Source: Desulfuromonadaceae bacterium UBA5613 (GTDB lineage Bacteria; Desulfobacterota; Desulfuromonadia; Desulfuromonadales; UBA2197). Taken from it: DNA of 6,317 nucleotides. Every line of letters starts with the position of its first letter. Position 1 is the stretch's first letter. The stretch spans positions 742 to 7,058 of the forward strand of contig DIKR01000082.1 of assembly GCA_002424625.1 (NCBI GenBank), given 5' to 3'. Shown here one piece after another: positions 1 through 5,519 of this stretch. The position numbers and the translations under genes are program-made. Under the pieces are notes generated by a model. That model saw nothing but the letters and a program-made list of their open reading frames with translations. It ran no database searches and had not been told where the DNA came from.

Positions 1-707
1 TTGAGGTCGTGAGCAATCGACGCCACCAGTTCACCCAGGAGGGCCATCTTTTCGTCCTGTTGTGCGCGTGCCTCAAGTCCTCGCAATTCTTCGTTGCTAC
101 TTTCGAGACGACGCATCAGCAGTACATTGTCGATAGCGATTTCAGCGTGGCGGACATAAGCTTCGGCCTCTGCCAGCCGCGGGGCAGGGAGTGACCCGGT
201 GTTATCTGTGAAGATAACGACACCGATTAAACCTTCGCGACCGCACAACGGCAGGCAGGCGTACTCTCGAGAGGAACAGAAGTGGCGAAAAAGAGCGGCA
301 AGCTCATCCTTGGCTTCGTTTCCTAACAGCGAGTGCGAGATTCCTTCTTTACAGACTGTCGCGATTGCCGGTGTGCCGACCAGTTGAAAACGCAAACGCA
401 TCGCGGCGCGATTGAAATCAGCATCGCGTTGGCGGCGTTGAATCTCAGTCGTCACGCGGGGATGACACCAGAATTCGGGGTTGGTATTGGCGGGGAGGGC
501 AAAAAGAGAGGTTTCCTGGGTGATGCCGAGCATTCCTTGCAGGGCGTGTGAACGCTTATTGTAAAGAGACAGGATTGCCGCTGAGAAATTTCCCCCTGCC
601 GGGGAGGTCAGTGCCGAGAGGAAGAAGTGGATCAGATCGTTGAGGCGCAGCGTACGCTGGATGCCGAGGGAGTAGGCGGTAAAAGTGTTGTCGTGCTCTG
701 TCGACAT
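1..707 (-). CDS. GAF-domain sensor histidine kinase, N-terminal part (cut by window edge)
   Basis: Open minus-strand frame from ATG at 707 to the window edge, giving 235 codons plus two bases; the C-terminal part is missing. Residues about 20-195 resemble a GAF sensory domain, with the opening LNDLIHFFLSALTSPAGG and the later strand CLPLCGREGLIGVVIFTD. A helical, probably coiled-coil linker (about 190-225) leads into MALLGELVASIAHDL, the H-box of HisKA kinases. The expected phospho-accepting histidine is residue 233. No membrane segment is visible, so this is probably a cytoplasmic sensor; the signal is unknown. The ATPase domain should lie beyond the left edge. Start choice: GGAAGG lies 9 nt upstream of the ATG. 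It follows dksA on the same strand after 106 bp with no clear terminator, so co-transcription is possible. The family is well supported; a specific gene name is not. Confidence 0.85.
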   Translation of the reverse strand, partial: MSTEHDNTFTAYSLGIQRTLRLNDLIHFFLSALTSPAGGNFSAAILSLYNKRSHALQGMLGITQETSLFALPANTNPEFWCHPRVTTEIQRRQRDADFNRAAMRLRFQLVGTPAIATVCKEGISHSLLGNEAKDELAALFRHFCSSREYACLPLCGREGLIGVVIFTDNTGSLPAPRLAEAEAYVRHAEIAIDNVLLMRRLESSNEELRGLEARAQQDEKMALLGELVASIAHDL

Positions 708-813
708 CAGCAATGACCTTCCGCAAAAGGAGCAACAGAAACGTCGGCGCAGGTCGCGGGATTTAAAGTCTCCTCAGGCGCTGCTGGCATTGCCCTCCAT
801 GCTCCGGGAGAGA
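708..813. other. Intergenic gap between dksA and the kinase gene
   Basis: This 106-bp gap contains the kinase ribosome binding site at its left end. I see no stem-loop with a T-run that would count as a terminator, and no convincing promoter. On the minus strand the kinase frame stays open upstream of its ATG to a TGA at 774-776, and reads FCCSFCGRS, but this stretch has no ATG or GTG start. A GAGGAG motif (770-775, minus) has no start codon at a usable distance. Confidence 0.5.
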
Positions 814-1170
814 TTAGCCGATCTTTTCCTGACGCTCTTGTTCGGTTTTGCAATCGATGCAAAGGGTCGTCACCGGTCGGGCTTTCAGGCGCGCTACGCT
901 GATATCTTCACCGCAACTTTCGCAGACACCAAAATCTCCGTCTTCAATGCGCTCTAAAGCTTCGCGAATTTTGAGGATAAGTTTGCGCTCGCGGTCACGA
1001 ATCCTCAACTCGAAGTTGCGGTCCGATTCCAGTGAAGCACGATCAGTCGGATCAGGAAAATTAGTCTTTTCATCCGTCATTTCCGTGACGGTTCGTCCGG
1101 CATCGCGCTGCAAGGTTTCAAGCTGCTCCTGGAGAGTTTTTTTGAGTTCTTCCAGCTGGGTATGATCCAT
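814..1170 (-). CDS. dksA: RNA polymerase-binding transcription factor DksA
   Basis: 118 residues. DksA binds in the secondary channel of RNA polymerase and, with ppGpp, adjusts initiation, including repression of rRNA promoters during starvation. The match to the family is strong: an N-terminal coiled-coil helix, the tip motif NFPDPTDRA with the two functionally important acidic residues (D40, D43, equivalent to E. coli D71 and D74), the second helix LRIRDRERKLILKI, then a C4 zinc finger with C83, C86, C104 and C107, ending in LCIDCKT. It is shorter than the 151-residue E. coli protein because it lacks about 30 N-terminal residues. All four zinc cysteines are present, so this is the zinc-dependent form and not the cysteine-poor DksA2 type. 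Start: ATG at 1170 with AGGGG 7 nt upstream. It has its own promoter at 1203-1231. Confidence 0.96.
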   Translation of the reverse strand: MDHTQLEELKKTLQEQLETLQRDAGRTVTEMTDEKTNFPDPTDRASLESDRNFELRIRDRERKLILKIREALERIEDGDFGVCESCGEDISVARLKARPVTTLCIDCKTEQERQEKIG

Positions 1171-1202
1171 GGCTAGCCCCTGTCGATTTAGATTAGCTCA
1201 AT

Positions 1203-1231
1203 ACTATAGAGAAGAAGTCATTTTCGGTCAA
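1203..1231 (-). promoter_or_regulatory. Sigma70-type promoter of dksA
   Basis: On the minus strand, TTGACC (1226-1231) and TATAGT (1203-1208) are separated by exactly 17 bp, close to the sigma70 consensus. Transcription should start near 1196, leaving a leader of about 26 nt that contains the AGGGG ribosome binding site. It lies just after the end of the upstream PH-like gene, so dksA need not depend on the radA operon. Confidence 0.7.
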
Positions 1232-1263
1232 TCAGATAAAAAGCGTTTCTCTGTGTATGGGCG

Positions 1264-1773
1264 TCAGGAGGAAAACTGGGCAAAGATCAGATAAGCCATC
1301 ATGATCGCCAGTCCCCAGAGGATGACAATGTCCGAGTGTTTCACTGGCGGTGCCTGGGCAAGAGCCCGCGTTTCTTCAGTGATCGCTGCGGTTGGCGCCC
1401 GCTCCAGCACGCTAGTGAGCAAGTGATCAAAGCCGGCGTACATATTGGCGATGATCAAAAAGTCTTCGCCGGCATTGACTGTCAGAAAGGCGCGTTGCCT
1501 CACCCGCACCGTCTCCACCGCGGTAATCTCGCTCCAGAGAAAGGCGCGCACCCGGCCGAGGCGAATCAATCGCAAGCCGTCAGCATCGATTTCGATCCGT
1601 CGCGCCACGCATTCGAAGAGAAGATAGCCGAGGGGTAAAAGGGCGCAGCCGACCACCAATAATTTGGCGGAGGGTTGTTCCTGAATGATGACGATCGCCG
1701 CGAGGACCAGACAAAGGAGGACGACGAGGCCGAGGGGGATGACAAAGGAAAGACGGATGCGATAAGTCTGCAT
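1264..1773 (-). CDS. Membrane protein with PH-like domain, function unknown
   Basis: 169 residues. Two N-terminal hydrophobic segments (about 9-30 and 37-56) form a hairpin. A soluble core follows (about 58-130) whose pattern, RIEIDADGLRLIRLGRVRAF then LWSEITAVETV, is typical of bacterial PH-like domains. A last hydrophobic helix spans about 148-166. The core probably faces the cytoplasm, with arginines at the membrane boundary. I do not recognise a specific function; small bPH membrane proteins are mostly uncharacterised. Start: ATG at 1773 with AGGG (1783-1786) 9 nt upstream, lying inside the preceding small ORF. That ORF is in the same frame and ends 3 nt before this ATG. The gene is probably the last of a radA operon. 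A weak dyad after its stop (about 1233-1253) is not convincing as a terminator, so readthrough into dksA is possible. Confidence 0.75.
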   Translation of the reverse strand: MQTYRIRLSFVIPLGLVVLLCLVLAAIVIIQEQPSAKLLVVGCALLPLGYLLFECVARRIEIDADGLRLIRLGRVRAFLWSEITAVETVRVRQRAFLTVNAGEDFLIIANMYAGFDHLLTSVLERAPTAAITEETRALAQAPPVKHSDIVILWGLAIMMAYLIFAQFSS

Positions 1774-1776
1774 AGA

Positions 1777-1911
1777 TTAGATCCCTGAGCGGAGAAAGAA
1801 AATCTTCTCTCCTTCTTTGTTTTCAAGTTGAATGGCACCGGTCAACTGCGACTGCATGGTCTTGTCACCTCGAGTGAAATGCGACAATTTTCCGTTCATC
1901 TTTGAGCTCAT
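1777..1911 (-). CDS. Small ORF (44 aa) between radA and the PH-like gene
   Basis: A 44-residue frame that fills the whole gap between its neighbours. Its first ATG (1909-1911) overlaps the radA stop as ATGA, and GGAAGGA (1920-1926) lies 8 nt upstream, which suggests translational coupling to radA. The product starts MSSKMNGKL and ends EKIFFLRSGI. It is polar, has no membrane helix, no cysteines and no family I recognise. Alternative starts are ATG at 1899 and ATG at 1857; the latter has its own GAGGTG 8 nt upstream and would give 26 residues. The frame ends in TAA (1777-1779), followed by one codon and then the ATG of the PH-like gene in the same frame. It could therefore be a separate small protein, a coupling leader peptide, or an N-terminal extension of the PH-like protein cut off by one stop codon. 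Chance openness cannot be excluded at this length. Confidence 0.5.
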   Translation of the reverse strand: MSSKMNGKLSHFTRGDKTMQSQLTGAIQLENKEGEKIFFLRSGI

Positions 1912-3266
1912 TCAAACAATCCTTCCAGCGCTTCGGCGGCGCTGCGCACGCCGATCAGCTCCATCCCCGACGGGGCGTCGAGATTCTTCAAATTCCCCTG
2001 CGGCAGCAGGCAGCGGGTAAAGCCGAGACGAGCGGCTTCCTTGACCCGCAATTCGGGGCGGGAGACGGCGCGCACTTCGCCGGCAAGTCCGACTTCACCA
2101 AAGAGGATGGCGCGCGGCGGAATCGGCCGGTTCATGTGGCTCGAGGCGAGGGCCGCCATCACCGCCAGATCAGCGGCGGGCTCGTCGAGTTTGACCCCGC
2201 CGGCGACATTGACAAAGATATCCTGGGCGAGGAGGGAGAGTCCGACCTTCTTTTCGAGGACGGCGACGAGGAGGGAGACACGGTTGTGGTCGATCCCCAT
2301 GGTGGTGCGTCGCGGCGTGCCAAGAGACGAACCGGAAACCAGGGCCTGCACTTCGACGAGGATCGGCCGGCTCCCTTCGAGAGAAGCGACGACGCTGCTG
2401 CCGGTGGCGCCCTCGGCGCGCTCGGCGAGGAAGAGTTCCGAGGGATTCGCCACTTCGCTGAGACCTGACTCCTTCATTTCGAAGACGCCGATCTCGTTGG
2501 TCGAGCCGAAGCGGTTTTTGACGGCGCGGAGGATGCGGTAGGGGTGACCGGGGTTCCCTTCAAAGTAAAGGACGGTGTCGACGAGGTGCTCAAGGACACG
2601 CGGCCCGGCGATGGCGCCATCCTTGGTGACGTGGCCGACGAGGAAGGTGGGGATGCCGTCGACCTTGGCGGTCTGCATCAGCCGGCCGGCGCATTCCCGC
2701 ACCTGACTGACCGAGCCGGGGGCGGATTCGAGGGCAGCGGTGAAGATGGTCTGGATCGAGTCGATGACCAAAAAGGCGGGTTTGAGTTCGCGCACCCGGT
2801 CGAGGATCGCTTCGAGAGCAGTCTCGGCGAGGAGGTAGAGCTGTCCGTCCGCGACGCCGAGACGATCGGCGCGCATCTTGATCTGTTTGGTCGATTCTTC
2901 GGCGCTGACGTAGAGAGCGATGCCGCTGGCGGCGAGTCGGCCGACCGCCTGTAACAGCAGAGTCGATTTGCCGATGCCCGGGTCGCCGCCGATGAGGATG
3001 AGGGAACCGGGGACGACGCCGCCGCCGAGGACGCGGTCGAATTCACTGATGCCGCACTGCAAGCGGTCCTCTTCGCTGGCATCGACTTCATGCAGACGTT
3101 GCGGCCGGCCGAGGGAGGCGGTCAGGCGCGGCGGACTCCCCTTGGCAGTGATAGTGACGGTCTCTTCGGCGAGGGAGTTCCAGGCGCCGCAATCGGGGCA
3201 GCGCCCCAGCCATTTCGGCGACTGAAAGCCGCATTGCTGGCAATTGTAAAGGGATTTCTGTTTCAT
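1908..3266 (-). CDS. radA: DNA repair protein RadA
   Basis: 452 residues, normal for the family. RadA is a RecA-like ATPase that helps process branched recombination intermediates by driving branch migration alongside RecA. Domains in order: an N-terminal C4 zinc finger (C9, C12, C23, C26) in the typical setting KWLGRCPDCGAWNS; a RecA-like ATPase with Walker A GGDPGIGKST (93-102) and Walker B FLVID (165-169); the RadA signature KNRFG (250-254); and a C-terminal Lon protease-like domain (about 280-452) that serves as a scaffold and not as a protease. The ATG at 3266 is fixed by the conserved N-terminus: no ATG, GTG or TTG occurs in frame between it and an in-frame TGA within the -35 box. No Shine-Dalgarno sequence precedes it, which fits the leaderless transcript predicted from the promoter position. 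Its 3' end overlaps the small ORF by 4 bp. Confidence 0.97.
   Translation of the reverse strand: MKQKSLYNCQQCGFQSPKWLGRCPDCGAWNSLAEETVTITAKGSPPRLTASLGRPQRLHEVDASEEDRLQCGISEFDRVLGGGVVPGSLILIGGDPGIGKSTLLLQAVGRLAASGIALYVSAEESTKQIKMRADRLGVADGQLYLLAETALEAILDRVRELKPAFLVIDSIQTIFTAALESAPGSVSQVRECAGRLMQTAKVDGIPTFLVGHVTKDGAIAGPRVLEHLVDTVLYFEGNPGHPYRILRAVKNRFGSTNEIGVFEMKESGLSEVANPSELFLAERAEGATGSSVVASLEGSRPILVEVQALVSGSSLGTPRRTTMGIDHNRVSLLVAVLEKKVGLSLLAQDIFVNVAGGVKLDEPAADLAVMAALASSHMNRPIPPRAILFGEVGLAGEVRAVSRPELRVKEAARLGFTRCLLPQGNLKNLDAPSGMELIGVRSAAEALEGLFE
1920..1926 (-). promoter_or_regulatory. Ribosome binding site of the small ORF inside the radA 3' end
   Basis: GGAAGGA on the minus strand lies within the last codons of radA and 8 nt before the ATG at 1911. 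It decides the longest start of the small ORF and suggests that ribosomes finishing radA can reinitiate. The amino acids coded here are part of RadA, so the match could also be a by-product of its codons. Confidence 0.45.
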
Positions 3267-3274
3267 GGTCGCGC

Positions 3275-3303
3275 AGTGTACGGGCTTGTTTAGGCAGTGT
3301 CAA
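3275..3303 (-). promoter_or_regulatory. Sigma70-type promoter of radA, predicted to make a leaderless mRNA
   Basis: On the minus strand, TTGACA (3298-3303, perfect consensus) and TACACT (3275-3280) are separated by 17 bp. Only 8 nt lie between the -10 box and the radA ATG, so transcription should start at or within about three bases of the start codon. The absence of a Shine-Dalgarno motif upstream of radA agrees with this. Confidence 0.7.
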
Positions 3304-3322
3304 CGCATCAGCGGTGCTGCCC

Positions 3323-3351
3323 TTGACAAGCGAGCTCTCCTCGGCTATTAA
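3323..3351 (+). promoter_or_regulatory. Sigma70-type promoter of the zur-znuABC operon
   Basis: TTGACA (3323-3328, perfect consensus) and TATTAA (3346-3351) are spaced by 17 bp. The start point should be about 3357-3359, giving a leader of about 25 nt before the zur ATG at 3383. Because the promoter covers 3323-3351, an in-frame GTG at 3314 cannot be the start used by this transcript. The -35 box is 19 bp from that of the divergent radA promoter. Confidence 0.75.
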
Positions 3352-3371
3352 ATCGAAATCATTTCTATTTA
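3349..3371. promoter_or_regulatory. Palindromic operator, probable Zur box
   Basis: A 23-bp inverted repeat: left arm TAAATCGAAAT, one central base (C3360), right arm ATTTCTATTTA. Ten of eleven positions pair; the only mismatch is C3354 with T3366. It overlaps the last bases of the -10 box and the expected transcription start, where a bound repressor would block RNA polymerase. Size, AT-richness and symmetry fit a Fur-family site. The regulator encoded just downstream is the obvious ligand, and zinc the likely corepressor, but this is inferred from context. Confidence 0.65.
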
Positions 3372-3382
3372 GAAAGAGGCGC

Positions 3383-3802
3383 ATGATTTTCGATTTTCCG
3401 CAGCTGCTCAAATCGTTGCAACTCAAGGTGACGCCACAACGCCTGGCGATCCTGGAGAGCATGAGCACCGCCCGCACCTACCTCAGCCCCGAAGAGGTGC
3501 AGGGTCAGGTGCAGCTGCGCGCAGCCTGCAAGGTCGGGCTGCCGACGATCTACCGCAACCTTGAAGAGCTCTCCAGCCAGGGGGTGATCAGCAAGATTCT
3601 CCACCCCAACCGCCAACTCTATTACTACTTCTGCGCCAATCGCGACCATCATCATCACTTTGTCTGTCTGGTCTGCCGCACGGTGCAGGACATCCACGAC
3701 TGCGGCTGTGCCGCACTGGCCGGCCAGATCGATGGTCAGGTCGATGTCCACATTATGCAGGCCCTCGGCACCTGTCGCCGTTGCTGCAACCAGAACGCAT
3801 GA
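3383..3802 (+). CDS. zur: Fur-family metal-dependent regulator, probably Zur
   Basis: 139 residues, normal for Fur proteins. An N-terminal winged helix includes LKVTPQRLAILE (14-25) and the recognition helix region GLPTIYRNLEELSSQGVI (52-69). The C-terminal metal-binding and dimerisation half has the HHHH cluster (89-92) in RDHHHHFVCLVC, the structural zinc pair C95/C98, and a second cysteine group in CRRCC (131-135). Zur represses zinc uptake genes when zinc is plentiful. Fur, Mur and PerR share this fold; Zur is preferred because the gene heads a znuABC operon. The frame can be extended upstream to GTG at 3314, but that region is the promoter, and the family N-terminus matches the ATG at 3383. 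The ribosome binding site GAGG (3376-3379) is only 3 nt from this ATG, an unusually short spacing. The stop overlaps an ATG (3799) that could be an alternative znuA start. Confidence 0.88.
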   Translation: MIFDFPQLLKSLQLKVTPQRLAILESMSTARTYLSPEEVQGQVQLRAACKVGLPTIYRNLEELSSQGVISKILHPNRQLYYYFCANRDHHHHFVCLVCRTVQDIHDCGCAALAGQIDGQVDVHIMQALGTCRRCCNQNA

Positions 3803-3806
3803 AGGG
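3802..3806 (+). promoter_or_regulatory. Ribosome binding site deciding the znuA start
   Basis: AAGGG lies 10 nt before the ATG at 3817 and directly after the zur stop. The ATG at 3799, which overlaps the zur stop as ATGA, has no such motif. The site therefore favours 3817, though coupled initiation at 3799 is possible and would add only six residues to the signal peptide. Confidence 0.5.
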
Positions 3807-3816
3807 ACAATTGACA

Positions 3817-4764
3817 ATGCCCAGGATTCTCCTCCTCACCCTGCTGCTCATCGGCGGTCTTTTTCTGTCGGCGTGCAGCAAACCCGAGAGCGCTGCACCG
3901 ACCGCCACCAAGCTGCAGGTCGTTACCTCCCTTTTCCCTCTTTACGATTTTGTCCGACAGATCGGTGGCGACCAGGTCGAGGTCACTCTCCTGCTGCCGC
4001 CGGGGGTGGAGGCGCATAGTTTCGATCCGAAACCGGAGGATATTCTCCGCGTCAATCGCGCCGGCCTCTTCATCTATACCCACAAAGCCATGGAGGTCTG
4101 GGCGGCGACGATTGCCGCCAGTGTCGATCCAGCCCGGGTGACGATTGTCGACGCCAGCGTCGGGGCGCAATTGCGCCCGAGCAGCGGCGATGCCGATGAG
4201 CATGATGCCCATGCCCACGCTCATAACGCCGGAGCGATCGATCCCCACCTCTGGCTCGATTTTGCCAATGCTCAGGTCATGGTCGACAATATCGCCGAGG
4301 CGATGGCCAGCAAAGATCCGGCGCATCGCGAGCTTTACCTGCGCAATGCCGCGGCTTATGTGACCCGTCTCAATATGCTTGATGCTGATTACCGCCGCAG
4401 CCTCGCCGATTGCAAACAACGGACACTGCTGCAGGGCGGCCACTTTGCCCTCGGCTATCTTACCGCCCGCTACGGCCTGGAGTATCATGCCGCGGCCGCG
4501 GTCAATCCTGAAGCCGAGCCGACGGCGGCGACGATGGCGGCTTTGGTCAAGCAGATGCGCCGCCAAGATCTCCGTTACCTCTTCAGTGAAGAGCTGGTCT
4601 CACCCAAGCTGGCGGAAACCATTGCCAAAGAAGCGGGCGGATCGGTTCTCCTGCTCAGTGCCGCCCATAATGTCAGCAAAGTCGATTTTGAGCGGGGGAT
4701 CACTTTTATCGAGATCATGGAACGCAACCTGAAGAACCTGCAGATCGGACTCGAATGCCGATGA
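3817..4764 (+). CDS. znuA: Zinc ABC transporter, metal-binding lipoprotein ZnuA
   Basis: 315 residues with the ATG at 3817. ZnuA captures zinc outside the inner membrane and passes it to the ZnuBC transporter. The N-terminus is a lipoprotein signal: MPR, a hydrophobic stretch, and the lipobox LSAC with the lipidated cysteine at 20, so the protein should be membrane-anchored. Cluster A-I metal-binding residues are recognisable: H67 in VEAHSFDPKPEDI, H144 in IDPHLWLDF and H209 in GGHFALGYLTARYGL. A His/Asp-rich loop, DEHDAHAHAH (127-136), sits before the second ligand, as in zinc-specific members. Where many relatives have an Asp in the late strand, this one reads VLLLSAAHNVS, with Ser. Manganese binding is less likely given the His-rich loop but is not excluded. 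It lies between zur and znuC, overlapping the latter. Confidence 0.93.
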   Translation: MPRILLLTLLLIGGLFLSACSKPESAAPTATKLQVVTSLFPLYDFVRQIGGDQVEVTLLLPPGVEAHSFDPKPEDILRVNRAGLFIYTHKAMEVWAATIAASVDPARVTIVDASVGAQLRPSSGDADEHDAHAHAHNAGAIDPHLWLDFANAQVMVDNIAEAMASKDPAHRELYLRNAAAYVTRLNMLDADYRRSLADCKQRTLLQGGHFALGYLTARYGLEYHAAAAVNPEAEPTAATMAALVKQMRRQDLRYLFSEELVSPKLAETIAKEAGGSVLLLSAAHNVSKVDFERGITFIEIMERNLKNLQIGLECR

Positions 4765-5519
4765 TGCTCCTGCAAGCCGAACAGCTGCATATTGCCTACG
4801 GCAGTACCGATATTCTCCGCGACATCTCTTTTCAGGTGCAGACCGGTGACTATCTCGGCATTGTCGGCCCCAATGGTTCGGGGAAGAGCACCCTGATCCG
4901 GGCGATGCTCGGCCTTGTCCCGGTCACCTCCGGCACCATCCGTCTCCTCGGACAACCCTTGTCACTTTTCAACGACTGGCAGAAGATCGGCTATCTCCCC
5001 CAGCGTCTCAGCTTTGCCAACCCCCACTTCCCCGCCACTGTCGAAGAGATTGTCCGCCTCGGCTTCATCGGCAAGAACGGCCCGAAGCGCCGCATCGATG
5101 CCAGTGAAGCCCAACAACTTGAAGAGATCCTTGCCCGCATGGGGATTATCGACCTGCGCCAGCAACTCATCGGTCAGCTCTCCGGCGGGCAGCAGCAGCG
5201 CGCCCTTCTTGCCCGGGCCCTGGTGGGCCGGCCGGCCCTCCTCCTCCTGGATGAACCGACCACCGCTCTTGACCCGGAGACGCGGGAGGATTTCTACGCT
5301 ATTGTCAAGGAACTCAACCGCGACCTGGGGACGGCGATCATCCTCATCACCCACGATACCTGGAATATCGGTCAGTATGCCAAACGCTTTGTCTACCTCG
5401 ACAAAACCGTGATCTTTGACGGCACCTTTGCCGAATTCTGCGCGTCGGCGGAGATGACCAGCTTCTTCGGCGAGCACTCGAACAAGACCATCTATCATCA
5501 CCACGGAGACCATTGCTGA
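4755..5519 (+). CDS. znuC: Zinc ABC transporter, ATP-binding protein ZnuC
   Basis: 254 residues from the ATG at 4755. This is the cytoplasmic ATPase that powers zinc import through ZnuB. All nucleotide-binding motifs are intact: Walker A GPNGSGKST (38-46), Q-loop glutamine 83 in YLPQRLSF, signature LSGGQQQR (142-149), Walker B LLLLDEPT (162-169), D-loop ALD, and H-loop histidine 200 in LITHD. The C-terminus is a metal-binding-looking tail, YHHHGDHC (247-254), which is not needed for ATPase function. The start is uncertain: ATG at 4755 overlaps znuA by 10 bp, while ATG at 4761 makes a classic ATGA overlap; neither has a strong ribosome binding site. The choice changes only two residues and points to translational coupling. 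It overlaps znuB by one base. Confidence 0.95.
   Translation: MPMMLLQAEQLHIAYGSTDILRDISFQVQTGDYLGIVGPNGSGKSTLIRAMLGLVPVTSGTIRLLGQPLSLFNDWQKIGYLPQRLSFANPHFPATVEEIVRLGFIGKNGPKRRIDASEAQQLEEILARMGIIDLRQQLIGQLSGGQQQRALLARALVGRPALLLLDEPTTALDPETREDFYAIVKELNRDLGTAIILITHDTWNIGQYAKRFVYLDKTVIFDGTFAEFCASAEMTSFFGEHSNKTIYHHHGDHC

Noticed and set aside
707..776. In-frame extension upstream of the kinase ATG containing a CxxC-like FCCSFCGRS
   Set aside because: No ATG or GTG start between the TGA at 774-776 and the ATG at 707, while the ATG has a good ribosome binding site. The cysteines are probably chance.
1233..1253. Weak dyad (CAGA and TCTG arms) after the PH-like gene as a terminator
   Set aside because: The stem is short, AT-rich and mismatched, and is not followed by a proper T-run on the minus strand.
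1902..2954. Long plus-strand open frames (188, 166 and 136 codons) opposite radA
   Set aside because: RadA on the other strand is intact with all its motifs; these frames are low-complexity shadows.
3309..3319. CAGC-GGT-GCTG dyad between the two divergent -35 boxes as a regulator site
   Set aside because: Four-base arms only, and flanking bases do not pair; too short to call a feature, noted only as context for the divergent promoters.
3314..3382. Upstream GTG start for zur, adding 23 residues
   Set aside because: The added region contains the promoter and operator, and Fur-family proteins start near the ATG at 3383.
3736..4566. 276-codon minus-strand open frame opposite znuA
   Set aside because: Antisense shadow of a well-supported ZnuA with lipobox and metal ligands; no recognisable domain.
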